61,607 bases of DNA from Rhodoferax sp. GTDB lineage: Bacteria > Pseudomonadota > Gammaproteobacteria > Burkholderiales > Burkholderiaceae_C. Location of the stretch: positions 1 through 61,607 of the forward strand of contig NZ_JANXUQ010000007.1 in assembly GCF_025356155.1 (NCBI RefSeq), in the 5' to 3' direction. The translations under genes were made by a program, and so were the position numbers. Under the pieces are notes generated by a model. The model searched no databases. It saw nothing but the letters and a program-made list of their open reading frames with translations, and was not told the DNA's origin. Positions 8,510 through 18,472 of the stretch are shown piece after piece (the first letter of the stretch is position 1; each line of letters begins with the position of its first letter).

Positions 8510-10123
8510 ATGCAAACTGGTGTAACTACAGGGACGGCACAGCGCATTGGCGTACCGCGCGAGATTTTTCCGGGCGAAAAACGCGTGGCGACCGTGCCCG
8601 ATGTGGTGGAGAAACTCATCAAGCTGGGTTTCACGGTAGGCGTCGAATCGGGCGCGGGAGACCAGGCCAACTTCAGCGATGACAGCTATCGCGCCGTCGG
8701 CGCACAGGTCATTGACGGGGCCGCCGCCCTGTGGGCCGCATCCGACATCGTTTTCAAGGTACGCGGCCCCAGCGCCGACGAAGTAGCCTTGATGCGCTCT
8801 GGCACCACGCTGATCAGCTTCATCTGGCCTGCGCAAAACCCCGAACTGATGCAGCAGCTCGCCGCCAAGCAGGTCACGGTCTTGGCCATCGACGCCTTGC
8901 CCCGCATGCTGAGCCGCGCGCAGAAGATGGACGCGTTGACCTCTCAAGCCGGCGTCACCGGTTACCGCGCCGTCATTGAGGCTGCCAACGCGTTCGGCCG
9001 CTTCTTCAACGGCCAGATCACGGCCGCAGGCAAGGTCCCACCGGCCAAGGTTTTCATTGCCGGTGCGGGCGTCGCCGGTCTGGCTGCCATTGGTACCGCA
9101 GCAGGGCTGGGCGCCATCGTGCGTGCCAACGATACCCGTGCGGAGGTGGCTGACCAGGTGACATCACTCGGCGGTGAATTCGTGAAAGTCGAGTACGAGG
9201 AAGAAGGTGGCGGCGGTGGCGGCGGTGGTTATGCCAAGGTCATGTCCGAGGGCTTCCAGCAGGCCCAGCGCGCGATGTACGCCAAGCAGGCCGCCGAGGT
9301 GGACATCATCATCACCACCGCGCTGATTCCCGGCAAGCCCGCGCCCAAGCTGATCACCGCCGAGATGGTGCGGTCGATGAAGCCCGGCAGCGTCATCGTC
9401 GACATGGCGGCCGAGCAGGGCGGCAACTGCGAGCTGACCGAACCTGGCCAGTCTGTCGTCAAACACGGCGTGACCATCGTGGGCTACACCGACTTGGCCT
9501 CGCGCCTGTCCAAACAATCGTCCACGCTGTATGCGACCAACCTGTTCCGCCTGACCGAAGAGTTGTGCAAGACCAAGGACGGCGTCATCAACGTCAACAT
9601 GGAAGACGATGCCATCCGCGGCCTGACTGTGGTCAAGCAAGGCGCCATCACTTGGCCCGCGCCGGCACCGAAGCTGCCCGCGGCACCGGCGGCGGCCAAA
9701 CCCGCTGCCGTGCCGGCGGCCAAAAAAGCCCACGGCCACGGCGCCCCCAGCGAACCCATGGCGGGCACCAAACTGGCCATCATGTTTGGTGTGGCGGCTG
9801 CGCTGTTCTGGCTGATCGGTGCCAACGCGCCCAAGGAGTTCATGTCGCACTTCACAGTGTTTGTGCTGGCTTGCTTTGTCGGCTACATGGTGGTGTGGAA
9901 CGTGAAGCCCGCGCTGCACACGCCGCTGATGAGCGTGACCAATGCGATCAGCAGCATCATCGCCATTGGTGCGCTGGTGCAGATATCGCCCATTGCCGGA
10001 GCCGTGGACCGGCCGGACGACATCATCCGCTGGGTGGCTTCGGCCGGCATTGTGCTGACCGCCATCAACATGTTCGGCGGTTTTGCCGTCACCCAGCGCA
10101 TGCTGGCCATGTTCCGAAAATAA
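8510..10123 (+). CDS. pntA: NAD(P) transhydrogenase subunit alpha
   Basis: A 537-aa subunit of the proton-translocating transhydrogenase, which reduces NADP+ with NADH using the proton gradient. The soluble NAD(H)-binding domain I starts with RIGVPREIFPGEKRVATVP and has the Rossmann motif GAGVAGLAAIGTA. A linker rich in Ala/Pro/Lys (about 380-415) leads to membrane helices (about 425-535), so this is the full-length fused form. An unusually long run of eight glycines (9208-9231) lies in the domain I loop. The ribosome binding site GAGGAG precedes the ATG. The operon continues with pntB 21 nt downstream. Confidence 0.96.
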   Translation: MQTGVTTGTAQRIGVPREIFPGEKRVATVPDVVEKLIKLGFTVGVESGAGDQANFSDDSYRAVGAQVIDGAAALWAASDIVFKVRGPSADEVALMRSGTTLISFIWPAQNPELMQQLAAKQVTVLAIDALPRMLSRAQKMDALTSQAGVTGYRAVIEAANAFGRFFNGQITAAGKVPPAKVFIAGAGVAGLAAIGTAAGLGAIVRANDTRAEVADQVTSLGGEFVKVEYEEEGGGGGGGGYAKVMSEGFQQAQRAMYAKQAAEVDIIITTALIPGKPAPKLITAEMVRSMKPGSVIVDMAAEQGGNCELTEPGQSVVKHGVTIVGYTDLASRLSKQSSTLYATNLFRLTEELCKTKDGVINVNMEDDAIRGLTVVKQGAITWPAPAPKLPAAPAAAKPAAVPAAKKAHGHGAPSEPMAGTKLAIMFGVAAALFWLIGANAPKEFMSHFTVFVLACFVGYMVVWNVKPALHTPLMSVTNAISSIIAIGALVQISPIAGAVDRPDDIIRWVASAGIVLTAINMFGGFAVTQRMLAMFRK

Positions 10124-10144
10124 GAATAAGAAAGAGGCACTTTC

Positions 10145-11563
10145 ATGAATGCAGAACTGGCAACCGTCTCCTACATCGGAGCCACCATTTTGTTCATCCT
10201 GAGCCTGGGTGGGCTCTCCAACCAGCAGACCGCGTTGCGCGGCAACCTCTACGGCATGATCGGCATGGCGCTGGCCGTGCTGGCCACCGTGTTCGGCCCC
10301 AAGGTCAGCGCGGCCGGCATCCCGTGGATCATCAGCGCCATGGTCGTGGGTGGGGGCATTGGCCTGTACGCCGCGCGCACCGTGCAAATGACACAAATGC
10401 CCGAGCTGGTGGCCCTGATGCACAGCATGGTCGGCCTGGCGGCCATGCTGGTCGGCTTTGCCACCTTCATCGACCCCGAGGCGTCCAAAGGGTTTGAGGG
10501 TGCCGCCAAATCCATCCACGAGATGGAGATTTATGTCGGCATCCTGATCGGTGCGGTCACCTTCGCAGGCTCCATCATTGCGTTTGGCAAACTCTCGGGC
10601 CGCATTGGTGGCAACCCCTTATTGTTGCCTGGTCGGCATTGGATGAATCTGGCCGGGCTGCTGGTCGTGGTCTGGTTTGGCCGCGAATTCATGAATGCCC
10701 ACGACATCCACGGCGGCATGACGGCGCTGATCGTCATGACCGTCATCGCGCTGCTGTTTGGTGTGCATATGGTCATGGCCATTGGTGGCGCCGACATGCC
10801 GGTCGTGGTGTCCATGCTCAATAGCTACTCCGGTTGGGCCGCAGCGGCCACAGGTTTCATGCTGTCCAATGACTTGTTGATCGTGATTGGGGCACTGGTG
10901 GGCTCCAGCGGTGCCATCCTGTCCTACATCATGTGCAATGCAATGAACCGCAGTTTCATCAGCGTGATTGCCGGTGGGTTTGGCACCACGGCCGCTGCGC
11001 CCAAGCCCACGGGCGATGCGGCACAACCGGCGGGGGAAGTAACTCCCGTGAATGCGACCGAGACCGCGGAGCTGCTGCGCGAGGCCAAGAACGTGGTCAT
11101 CGTCCCCGGCTACGGCATGGCGGTGGCGCAGGCCCAGCACACGGTGTTCGAGATCACCAAGTTCCTGCGCGAAAAAGGTGTCAATGTGCGCTTCGGTATC
11201 CATCCCGTGGCGGGTCGTATGCCCGGCCACATGAACGTGCTGCTGGCCGAAGCCAAGGTGCCCTATGACATCGTGTTTGAAATGGACGAGCTGAACGACG
11301 ACTTTCCCAAAACGGACGTGGTCATGGTGATTGGCGCAAACGACATCGTCAACCCCGCCGCGCAGGACGACCCCACCAGCCCCATCGCCGGGATGCCGGT
11401 GCTGGAGGTGTGGAAAGCCAAGACCTCCATCGTCATGAAACGCAGCATGGCCTCGGGGTATGCCGGTGTGGACAACCCGCTGTTCTACAAGGACAACAAC
11501 CGCATGCTGTTTGGGGATGCGAAGAAGATGTTGGATGAAGTGCTGACCGCGCTCAAGGCCTGA
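10145..11563 (+). CDS. pntB: NAD(P) transhydrogenase subunit beta
   Basis: A 472-aa partner of PntA: a membrane region of about 260 residues (domain [23 protein letters not shown]) followed by the NADP(H)-binding domain III with [16 protein letters not shown] and the loop [18 protein letters not shown]. It ends with the conserved [17 protein letters not shown] and MLFGDAKK. It is preceded by AAAGAGGC and is co-transcribed with pntA. A role as NADPH source and redox balancer at the cytoplasmic membrane follows from the family. Confidence 0.97.
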   Translation: MNAELATVSYIGATILFILSLGGLSNQQTALRGNLYGMIGMALAVLATVFGPKVSAAGIPWIISAMVVGGGIGLYAARTVQMTQMPELVALMHSMVGLAAMLVGFATFIDPEASKGFEGAAKSIHEMEIYVGILIGAVTFAGSIIAFGKLSGRIGGNPLLLPGRHWMNLAGLLVVVWFGREFMNAHDIHGGMTALIVMTVIALLFGVHMVMAIGGADMPVVVSMLNSYSGWAAAATGFMLSNDLLIVIGALVGSSGAILSYIMCNAMNRSFISVIAGGFGTTAAAPKPTGDAAQPAGEVTPVNATETAELLREAKNVVIVPGYGMAVAQAQHTVFEITKFLREKGVNVRFGIHPVAGRMPGHMNVLLAEAKVPYDIVFEMDELNDDFPKTDVVMVIGANDIVNPAAQDDPTSPIAGMPVLEVWKAKTSIVMKRSMASGYAGVDNPLFYKDNNRMLFGDAKKMLDEVLTALKA

Positions 11564-11654
11564 AATGGAACTGGTTTTAGGGAAATCACGAATGCCCACT
11601 CTGGGTATTCACAGGCAAAATATCTGTTGCACTTTACAGTCGGGATAGGCAAGC

Positions 11655-13328
11655 ATGACAGATCGCATTTGGCTCAATAGTTACCCCAAGGGTGTGGCCG
11701 CTGATATTGACGTGGCGGCATACACCTCCCTGGTGGCCTTGATGGAAGCCAGCTTCCAGAAGTATGCCGATCGCGTGGCCTACAACTTCATGGGCAAGGA
11801 TGTCAGCTACGGCGAGACCGACAAGCTGAGCCAGTCCTTCGCCGCCTACCTGCAAAGCCTGGGTCTGGTCAAGGGCGACCGCGTCGCCATCATGATGCCC
11901 AACGTGCCGCAATACCCTGTTGCCGTGGCCGGCATTCTGCGTGCCGGTTTTGTCGTGGTCAATGTCAACCCGCTGTACACGCCGCGTGAACTGCAGCACC
12001 AGTTGAAAGATTCCGGCGCCAAGGCCATCGTCATCATCGAGAACTTCGCTACCACGCTGGAGAAATGTTTGTCGGCCACACCGGTCAAGCACATCGTGCT
12101 GTGCGCCATGGGTGACCAGTTGGGCCTGCTCAAGGGCACGATGGTCAACTACGTGGTGCGCAAGGTCAAGAAAATGGTGCCGGCGTTCAGTCTGCCCGAG
12201 GCCGTGCGTTTCAATACCGCGATTGCCCTGGGCAGCAAGGCAGCATTCAAGAAAGCGGACATCAAGGCGGACGATGTGGCCGTGTTGCAGTACACCGGTG
12301 GCACAACGGGCGTATCCAAGGGTGCCGTCTTATTGCACCGCAACGTGATTGCCAACGTGCTGCAGTCCGAAGTCTGGAACAGTCCGGCGATGAGCACCAT
12401 CCCCGCGGGTGAGCAACCCACCGGCGTGTGTGCCCTGCCGCTGTACCACATCTTTGCGTTCACCGTGGGCATGATGCTGTCCATGCGCCAGGGCGGCAAG
12501 CTGATCCTGATCCCCAATCCGCGCGACATCCCCGGTGTGTTGAAGGAATTGCGCAACTTCACCATCCACACCTTCCCTGCGGTCAACACGCTGTTCAACG
12601 GCTTGGCCAACCACCCTGACTTCAACACCGTGGACTGGAGCCACCTCAAGGTGTCCGTCGGTGGCGGCACAGCGGTGCAGGGCGCGGTGGCCAAGCTGTG
12701 GTTTGAGAAAACCGGCTGCCCGATTTGCGAAGGTTATGGCCTCAGCGAAACCTCACCATCGGTGAGTTGCAACGTGGTCACGGCCACCGAATACACCGGC
12801 ACCATCGGCGTGCCCTTGCCCAACACGTATATGAAGCTTTTGGACGATGACGGCGTGGAAGTGGCCGCTGGCGAGCCGGGCGAGATCGCCATCAAAGGCC
12901 CACAGGTCATGGCCGGCTACTGGCAGCGCCCCGACGAGACCGCCAAGGTCATGACCCCGGACGGCTACTTCAAGACTGGCGACGTCGGCGTGGTCGATGC
13001 ACGGGGCTTCTTCAAGATTGTGGACCGCAAGAAGGACATGATTTTGGTCAGCGGCTTCAACGTCTACCCCACCGAGCTGGAAGACGTGCTGGCGCAAATG
13101 CCGGGTGTGCTGGAGTGCGCCTGCGTCGGTGTAGTGGATGCGAAGTCGGGTGAGGCCGTCAAACTCGTCATCGTTAAGAAAGATACCAACATCACCGAAG
13201 CCGATGTGCGCGCCTTCTGCAAGGAAAACCTCACTGGTTATAAGCAGCCCAAGGTGGTGGAGTTCCGCGCCGAGCTACCCAAGACACCGGTTGGCAAGAT
13301 ACTGCGCCGCGAATTGCGCGACAAATAA
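11655..13328 (+). CDS. fadD: Long-chain fatty acid--CoA ligase
   Basis: A 557-aa AMP-forming acyl-CoA synthetase. The P-loop YTGGTTGVSKGA, the adenylate motif EGYGLSETSP, the hinge TGDVGVVDARGFFKIVDRKKDMILVSGFNVYP and the C-terminal lysine motif PKTPVGKILRRELR are all present. The length is close to that of E. coli FadD, to which the N-terminus (WLNSYPKGVAADID) also compares well. It activates fatty acids for beta-oxidation. It follows pntB by 91 nt on the same strand and converges on corA with only 5 nt between stops. Exact chain length cannot be read from the sequence. Confidence 0.9.
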   Translation: MTDRIWLNSYPKGVAADIDVAAYTSLVALMEASFQKYADRVAYNFMGKDVSYGETDKLSQSFAAYLQSLGLVKGDRVAIMMPNVPQYPVAVAGILRAGFVVVNVNPLYTPRELQHQLKDSGAKAIVIIENFATTLEKCLSATPVKHIVLCAMGDQLGLLKGTMVNYVVRKVKKMVPAFSLPEAVRFNTAIALGSKAAFKKADIKADDVAVLQYTGGTTGVSKGAVLLHRNVIANVLQSEVWNSPAMSTIPAGEQPTGVCALPLYHIFAFTVGMMLSMRQGGKLILIPNPRDIPGVLKELRNFTIHTFPAVNTLFNGLANHPDFNTVDWSHLKVSVGGGTAVQGAVAKLWFEKTGCPICEGYGLSETSPSVSCNVVTATEYTGTIGVPLPNTYMKLLDDDGVEVAAGEPGEIAIKGPQVMAGYWQRPDETAKVMTPDGYFKTGDVGVVDARGFFKIVDRKKDMILVSGFNVYPTELEDVLAQMPGVLECACVGVVDAKSGEAVKLVIVKKDTNITEADVRAFCKENLTGYKQPKVVEFRAELPKTPVGKILRRELRDK

Positions 13329-13333
13329 GAGCA

Positions 13334-14320
13334 CTATTTCAGCCAACCCCGCTTGCGGAAGTACCACATGGGCACCAGCGCGCTGGCAATCATCAAGGCC
13401 AATGCATATGGGTAGCCCCAGGCCCAGTCCAGTTCGGGCATCATCTTGAAGTTCATGCCATAGATGCTGGCAATCAGCGTGGGTGGCAGCAAGGCCACGC
13501 TGGCCACCGAGAAGATCTTGATGATCTTGTTCTGGTTGATGTTGATGAAACCGACGGTGGCATCCATCAAGAAGTTGATCTTGTCGAACAGAAACGCCGT
13601 GTGCGAATCGAGTGAGTCGATGTCGCGCAGAATCTGGCGCGCCTCTTCAAACTGCTCACCGTTGAGCATCTTGCTGCGCATCATGAAGCTGACCGCGCGG
13701 CGCGTGTCCATCACATTGCGGCGGATGCGCCCGTTCATGTCCTCGTGGCGGGCAATGGCGCCCAGCACTTCACCAGCCAGCGCATCGGTCACGTCGCCAG
13801 ACAGCACCTTGGTGCTGACCTTCTCAAGCTCGTCGTAAATACCTTCCAGCGTGTCCGCGGAATATTCGGCATCGGCATCGAACAGCTTGAGCAACACTTC
13901 TTTGGCGTCTTCGATTAAGCCGGGTGCGCGGCGTGCCCGCATGCGCAAGAGCCGGAACACCGGCACGTCTTCATCGTGGATGGAGAACAGCACGCCCTTG
14001 CTCTTGAGCTCGTCGTTGACCTGGTTCAGGATAAAGGCGACGCGCACGGTGCGCGGTTCGTTATCGTCAGCGATCAAAAAGTCGCTGCGAATGTGCAGCT
14101 CGCCGTTGTCTTCTTCGTAAAAGCGTGCGGATTCTTCGATGTCCTCGTCCATCGCGTCTTCGGGGATGGACAGGCCGTAGTATTGCTTGACCCAGCGTTT
14201 TTCTTCAACGGTAGGGGATTCAAGGTCCACCCAGATCGGCTGGAACTGGGAGAGTTCTTCCAGCGACTCGATTTCTTCCTGAAAGAGCCGCCCGTTGGCG
14301 AGGGTAAAAATATTGAGCAT
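13334..14320 (-). CDS. corA: CorA family magnesium/cobalt transporter
   Basis: A 328-aa channel protein. A large cytoplasmic N-terminal domain (about 1-265) is followed by two C-terminal transmembrane helices with the signature YGMNF between them and the loop MMPELDWAWGYPY, ending in a basic tail (FRKRGWLK). Length and layout are those of CorA. It is monocistronic. A perfect 18-bp inverted repeat lies 20 nt upstream of its start, which may affect its promoter. Confidence 0.93.
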   Translation of the reverse strand: MLNIFTLANGRLFQEEIESLEELSQFQPIWVDLESPTVEEKRWVKQYYGLSIPEDAMDEDIEESARFYEEDNGELHIRSDFLIADDNEPRTVRVAFILNQVNDELKSKGVLFSIHDEDVPVFRLLRMRARRAPGLIEDAKEVLLKLFDADAEYSADTLEGIYDELEKVSTKVLSGDVTDALAGEVLGAIARHEDMNGRIRRNVMDTRRAVSFMMRSKMLNGEQFEEARQILRDIDSLDSHTAFLFDKINFLMDATVGFININQNKIIKIFSVASVALLPPTLIASIYGMNFKMMPELDWAWGYPYALALMIASALVPMWYFRKRGWLK

Positions 14321-14340
14321 GGCGATTCAATCGGTCAATC

Positions 14341-14414
14341 GGGGTCAGATTCCAATTATTCGACGCGAACAATTGTGGGTCGCTACAGCTTTCGACTAAT
14401 TGGAATCTGACCCC
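14341..14414. repeat. Perfect 18-bp inverted repeat with 38-nt loop
   Basis: The left arm (14341-14358, GGGGTCAGATTCCAATTA) is the exact reverse complement of 14397-14414. Hairpins carrying GGGGTCAGATTCCAATT occur widely in bacterial genomes, often as REP-type elements or remnants near REP-associated transposases; no transposase is here. The arms are more AT-rich than the surroundings. Confidence 0.85.
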
Positions 14415-14709
14415 AATTAAATGCGGAAGCTACCGACAGGGGTAGTTGTCCAAGAAAGGCGCTCCAGAAGTGCTGCTCTTCAAATTATCGCACTGTGGTG
14501 GGGAGTTTTACACGGGTAAAACGGGCGTCGCCATGGTGCTGGTGGTTGCATCGCGTTACCAAAAAAAAGGCATTGCATTTCCCCTGGTTCAGGCGCATAG
14601 TTATTTCACAGCAATCAATTTAGATAATTTTTTGGTTTCTGTTCTCACCGCGCAATGCCCTGGAATGCAGCGGCGAGGTTTTTAACCTGTGAGCAACTGG
14701 AGGCTATTT
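14415..14709. other. Gene-free stretch upstream of hpf
   Basis: About 300 nt of visibly lower GC between the inverted repeat and hpf. It should contain the hpf promoter. I looked for a sigma-54 site; the best candidate (near 14534) has the wrong GG-GC spacing, so none is claimed. A 79-codon open frame here has no recognisable features. Confidence 0.4.
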
Positions 14710-15039
14710 ATGAATTTGACGATCAGCGGTCACCATCTTGAAGTTACCCCGGCCCTGCGCAGTTACGTTACGACCAAGCTAGATCGAATCATGCGACATT
14801 TTGACCAAGTGGTTGATGTCAAGGTACTTCTAACCGTTGAGAAGCAAAAGCAAAAGGAGCGACGGCAGCGTGCCGAGTGCAACATCCACGTCAAGGGCAA
14901 CGACATGTTTGCCGAAAGCTCGCATGAAGACTTGTATGCGGCTGTGGATGACTTGGTAGACAAGCTCGACCGCCAAGTGGTCCGCCACAAGGACAGGTTG
15001 CAAGACCACCACCATGAGGCACCGAAGCGCCTGATGTAA
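14710..15039 (+). CDS. hpf: Ribosome hibernation promoting factor (short form)
   Basis: A 109-aa protein of the YfiA/HPF family that binds the 30S decoding centre and silences ribosomes in stationary phase. Visible features are [20 protein letters not shown], the basic helix [17 protein letters not shown] and [17 protein letters not shown]. The ATG at 14710 is chosen over the frame's earlier start because GGAGG precedes it at good spacing. It is the short form, without the C-terminal dimerisation domain. It heads hpf-ptsN-hprK; the rpoN gene often found directly upstream of hpf is absent here. Confidence 0.95.
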   Translation: MNLTISGHHLEVTPALRSYVTTKLDRIMRHFDQVVDVKVLLTVEKQKQKERRQRAECNIHVKGNDMFAESSHEDLYAAVDDLVDKLDRQVVRHKDRLQDHHHEAPKRLM

Positions 15040-15068
15040 TCGCTTCACCGCCATTGGGCACTAGAGCA

Positions 15069-15094
15069 GCCGCCCTTACCAGGGCGGCTTTTTT
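15069..15094 (+). terminator. Rho-independent terminator after hpf
   Basis: A perfect 8-bp stem GCCGCCCT/AGGGCGGC with the tetraloop TACC, followed by six T. It lies between hpf and ptsN, so it would limit read-through into ptsN and allow different hpf and ptsN levels. Confidence 0.88.
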
Positions 15095-15115
15095 GTGCAT
15101 AATCGGCTCCACACC

Positions 15116-15583
15116 ATGAACCGACTAGCCAGTATCCTGTCACCTGAGCAAGTGCTCGCGCACGTTGAAGTGACCAGCAAGAAGCGCGCTTTTGAAGAAG
15201 CTGGCCTGTTGTTTGAAAACCTGCACGGCCTGAGCCGCGCGCTGGTGACCGACAGCTTGTTTTCGCGCGAGCGGCTAGGCTCCACTGGGCTGGGCCACGG
15301 TGTGGCCATCCCTCACGGTCGCATCAAAGGACTGAAGGCGCCCATGGCGGCCGTGTTCCAATTGGCTAACCCAATTGGCTTTGATGCCCCTGATGATGTG
15401 GTGGTCGGCCTGCTGATTTTCTTGCTGGTGCCCGAAGCTGCTACCCAAAAACACCTCGAAATCCTGTCTGAAATTGCCGAACTGCTGAGCGATGCCGAAC
15501 TGCGCGAACGCATGTTGGCCAGCGGCGACGCTACGCAATTGCACTCCCTGATCGCAGGCTGGCAATCGGCCCACGTCGTTTGA
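15116..15583 (+). CDS. ptsN: PTS IIA-like nitrogen-regulatory protein PtsN
   Basis: A 155-aa EIIA-Ntr protein, phosphorylated by NPr in the nitrogen PTS and known in relatives to control K+ transport and other targets. The phospho-histidine is in LGHGVAIPHGRI. The start MNRLASILSPEQVL matches the family; a GTG 21 nt upstream falls in the tail of the terminator and was rejected. It is followed 27 nt later by hprK, the usual betaproteobacterial arrangement. Confidence 0.95.
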   Translation: MNRLASILSPEQVLAHVEVTSKKRAFEEAGLLFENLHGLSRALVTDSLFSRERLGSTGLGHGVAIPHGRIKGLKAPMAAVFQLANPIGFDAPDDVVVGLLIFLLVPEAATQKHLEILSEIAELLSDAELRERMLASGDATQLHSLIAGWQSAHVV

Positions 15584-15610
15584 CCCTGGCCTCTTGCGCC
15601 GCGTTGCCTT

Positions 15611-16561
15611 GTGAAGCCCACCGTTGTCAGCGCCGACGTACTCTTTGAAGAGTTCCGTGGCCGCTTGCGCTGGGAATGGGTGGCAGGGCTGGGCGCATCC
15701 GAGCGACGTTTTGACGAAGTCGCCGTTCGGGCCGCCCGCTCTGGCGCAGACTTGGTCGGCTACCTCAATTACATCCACCCCTACCGCGTGCAAATCCTCG
15801 GTGAGCGGGAGATTGCCTACATCACCAGCGCCACGCCTGAGGATTGCGCCCGCCGTATTTCCCGCATCGTGACACTGGAGCCGCCGGTTTTGGTTCTGGC
15901 CGATGGACAGCAGGCTCCGCAAGCCTTGTTGTCGATGTGCGAGCGGGCGCAGATACCTATGTTCGCCACCGGTGAGTCTTCCGCGTTCGTTATCGACGTG
16001 TTGCGGGCCTATTTGTCCAAACACTTTGCCGACCGCTCCTCCATGCACGGTGTGTTCATGGACATTCTGGGTCTGGGCGTGTTGATCACCGGCGAGTCTG
16101 GCTTGGGCAAGAGCGAGCTGGGTCTGGAACTGATTTCTCGCGGCAACGGCCTGGTGGCCGACGACGCGGTGGATTTGTACCGCATCAACCAGACCACGAT
16201 TGAAGGGCGCTGCCCGGAGTTGTTGCAAAACTTACTGGAAGTGCGTGGCATCGGCCTGCTCGACATCCGCGGGATATTTGGCGAAACCGCTGTGCGCCGC
16301 AAAATGCGGCTCAAGCTCATTGTGCACCTGGTGCGTCGAGAAACGCTAGAGCGTGAATACGAGCGCATCCCTTACGAGCCGTTAACCCAGGATATCTTGG
16401 GTATTCCCGTGCGCAAAGTCGTCATTCAGGTGGTGGCGGGCCGCAATATTGCGGTGCTGGTCGAGGCTGCCGTGCGCAACACGATTCTGCAATTGCGCGG
16501 TATCGACACCTACCAGGAATTTGTCGAACGCCACCGAAAGGCGATGGCCGACGACAATTAG
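15611..16561 (+). CDS. hprK: HPr kinase/phosphorylase
   Basis: A 316-aa bifunctional enzyme that phosphorylates a serine of HPr and reverses the reaction. The P-loop GESGLGKS is at 161-168. The stretch [15 protein letters not shown] carries the family signature, and the N-terminal domain shows the usual [15 protein letters not shown] segment. The start is GTG. In betaproteobacteria hprK belongs to a regulatory PTS without sugar permeases, and its place after ptsN fits that. Its stop overlaps the stop of fur on the other strand. Confidence 0.95.
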   Translation: MKPTVVSADVLFEEFRGRLRWEWVAGLGASERRFDEVAVRAARSGADLVGYLNYIHPYRVQILGEREIAYITSATPEDCARRISRIVTLEPPVLVLADGQQAPQALLSMCERAQIPMFATGESSAFVIDVLRAYLSKHFADRSSMHGVFMDILGLGVLITGESGLGKSELGLELISRGNGLVADDAVDLYRINQTTIEGRCPELLQNLLEVRGIGLLDIRGIFGETAVRRKMRLKLIVHLVRRETLEREYERIPYEPLTQDILGIPVRKVVIQVVAGRNIAVLVEAAVRNTILQLRGIDTYQEFVERHRKAMADDN

Positions 16562-17007
16562 CCCCCGCGTTGCTTGTCCCGGTCGATTCGGTTGGGGCAT
16601 TTATCCTTGGTGCAGGTCGCATACAGACTCAGCGCATGGTCTGAAATGACAAAGCCTTTGGCCTTGGCGACCGCATGCTGACGGCTCTCAATCTCGGCGT
16701 CGTAAAACTCTTCTACCTTGCCGCAATCCAGGCACACCAGATGGTCGTGGTGCTGGCCCTCGTTCAACTCGTAAACCGCCTTGCCGCTCTCAAAATGGCT
16801 ACGGCTCAGGATGCTGGCCTGCTCGAATTGGGTCAGCACACGGTAAACGGTGGCAAGGCCCACGTCAGAGCGGTCTTGCAGCAGGACGCGGAACACATCT
16901 TCGGCAGTCAGGTGGCGCTGTGCGCTGCGCTGGAACACCTCCAGTATTTTCAGACGGGGGATGGTGGCTTTGAGACCGGTGTTTTTCAGTTCGTCGATGT
17001 TGGTCAT
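16558..17007 (-). CDS. fur: Ferric uptake regulator Fur
   Basis: A 149-aa iron-responsive repressor: winged-helix N-terminus ([16 protein letters not shown]), the metal site [16 protein letters not shown] and a second cysteine pair (CTKDKC). The ATG at 17007 is preferred over the ATG 6 nt upstream because GGAAAG is then at proper spacing and the family starts MTNIDELKN. It is divergent from bamE, a common arrangement in betaproteobacteria. I see no clear Fur box in the 84-nt gap. Confidence 0.95.
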   Translation of the reverse strand: MTNIDELKNTGLKATIPRLKILEVFQRSAQRHLTAEDVFRVLLQDRSDVGLATVYRVLTQFEQASILSRSHFESGKAVYELNEGQHHDHLVCLDCGKVEEFYDAEIESRQHAVAKAKGFVISDHALSLYATCTKDKCPNRIDRDKQRGG

Positions 17008-17091
17008 GGGCATCTTTCCGCCGGGTGCGCTCAGAGGGGGGCGCGGTGCTCAACCGCTACAATCCGCTGATCATATCTCGCGTAACCACCC

Positions 17092-17643
17092 ATGTCCGAC
17101 ATTCATTGCCGTAGCCGTAATCTGACCCTGATAGCCTTGGCCTTTGTTGGCATAGCGGGCCTTGCGGGCTGCGGCAGCTTCAACGGCGCCAGCACACGCA
17201 TCGCCGGGATCGTCTCTCCGTACCGGGTTGACATCGTGCAAGGCAATGTGGTGACCAGTGAACAACTGGCACTGGTCAAGCCCGGCATGCTGCGCGCCCA
17301 GGTGCGTGACGTCCTGGGCACGGCGCTGCTGGTCAGCGTATTCCATTCGGACCGTTGGGACTATGTATTTACCCTCAAGCAGCAGGGCGTGGCGTCGCAA
17401 TCCCGAAAGTTGACCGTCTTCTTCAAGGGGGATGTTGTGGACCGTGTCGAATCCGATCCACTGCCGAGCGAGGCTGAGTTTGTTGCTACGCTGAAGTCGC
17501 CTTCCTTGCCAGGCTCCATTCCCAGCCTGGAAGCTTCTGACGAGAGCTTGAAGAAATTCCCTCCACCCAAGCCGGGTGTCATTCCACCCGCTCCGACGAT
17601 CGCCCCTGCCGACTACCCCCCGCTGGAAGGCGGTCGTCCTTAG
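17092..17643 (+). CDS. bamE: Outer membrane protein assembly factor BamE
   Basis: A 183-aa lipoprotein of the BAM complex that inserts outer-membrane beta-barrels. The lipobox is LAGC, followed by the SmpA/OmlA core ([46 protein letters not shown]). The C-terminus is a longer Pro-rich tail. A possible -10 box TACAAT at 17058-17063 is the best promoter hint in the fur-bamE gap. It is followed by dapB 25 nt downstream. Confidence 0.94.
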   Translation: MSDIHCRSRNLTLIALAFVGIAGLAGCGSFNGASTRIAGIVSPYRVDIVQGNVVTSEQLALVKPGMLRAQVRDVLGTALLVSVFHSDRWDYVFTLKQQGVASQSRKLTVFFKGDVVDRVESDPLPSEAEFVATLKSPSLPGSIPSLEASDESLKKFPPPKPGVIPPAPTIAPADYPPLEGGRP

Positions 17644-17668
17644 TCTTGCACCTGAAGGAATCCGCGAC

Positions 17669-18472
17669 ATGACCCACAAGATCGCAGTGGCCGGCGCATC
17701 GGGCCGTATGGGTCAGATGCTGATGGACGCCATCCGCAATGCCGACGATTGCAGCTTGACTGGTGCGCTGGATATGCCGGGCTGCCCGACCATTGGCCAA
17801 GACGCGGGCGCCGCATCCGGCAAACCGGTGGGTGTTGTGATCACCTCTGATTTGCACGCCGGCTTGAAACCCAGCGATGTATTGATCGACTTCACCCGCC
17901 CTGAAGGCACATTGGCCCACCTCAAGGTCTGCCGCGAACTGGGTGTGGCTGCGGTTATCGGGACCACCGGTTTCACCGATGCGCAAAAGGCCGAAATCGC
18001 CACCATCGCACAAGACATTGCCATCGTCATGGCCCCCAATATGAGCGTGGGCGTCAACGTCACGCTCAAGCTGCTGGAGATGGCCGCCAAGGCGCTGTCT
18101 ACCGGATACGACATCGAAATCGTTGAAGCCCACCACCGCCACAAAGTGGATGCGCCCTCGGGCACGGCCCTGAAGATGGGTGAGGTGATTGCCGACGCGT
18201 TGGGCCGCGACCTGAAAGACTGCGCCGTCTACGAGCGCTACGGCGTGACCGGCGAGCGAGATCCGTCCTCCATTGGTTTTGCCACCATCCGCGGTGGCGA
18301 TATCGTGGGCGACCACACTGTGTTGTTTGCCGGTATTGGCGAGCGTATAGAGATCAGCCACAAGTCCTCCAGCCGGGCGACCTATGCCCAGGGCAGCCTG
18401 CGCTCGGTCCGCTTCCTTGCGGACAAGAAAACTGGCCTGTTTGACATGTTCGACGTGCTGGGCCTGCGGTGA
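17669..18472 (+). CDS. dapB: 4-hydroxy-tetrahydrodipicolinate reductase
   Basis: A 267-aa NAD(P)H-dependent enzyme of the lysine/diaminopimelate pathway. Motifs: nucleotide-binding [14 protein letters not shown]-independent core [14 protein letters not shown], and the catalytic stretch [23 protein letters not shown]. The ATG at 17669 gives the family start; the frame extends upstream into bamE but has no site there. Its stop overlaps the GTG start of exbB by 3 nt, so translation is probably coupled. Confidence 0.97.
   Translation: MTHKIAVAGASGRMGQMLMDAIRNADDCSLTGALDMPGCPTIGQDAGAASGKPVGVVITSDLHAGLKPSDVLIDFTRPEGTLAHLKVCRELGVAAVIGTTGFTDAQKAEIATIAQDIAIVMAPNMSVGVNVTLKLLEMAAKALSTGYDIEIVEAHHRHKVDAPSGTALKMGEVIADALGRDLKDCAVYERYGVTGERDPSSIGFATIRGGDIVGDHTVLFAGIGERIEISHKSSSRATYAQGSLRSVRFLADKKTGLFDMFDVLGLR

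Noticed and set aside
9164-10519. Long open frame (451 codons) on the minus strand over pntA/pntB
   Set aside because: Antisense shadow of a high-GC gene; protein rich in His/Gly/Asp with no motif, and pntA/pntB are certain.
14534-14552. Possible sigma-54 promoter upstream of hpf
   Set aside because: GG and GC elements are separated by 11 nt, not 10, and no other support exists.
14446-14685. 79-codon open frame upstream of hpf
   Set aside because: No ribosome site or domain; probably a chance frame in the lower-GC promoter region.
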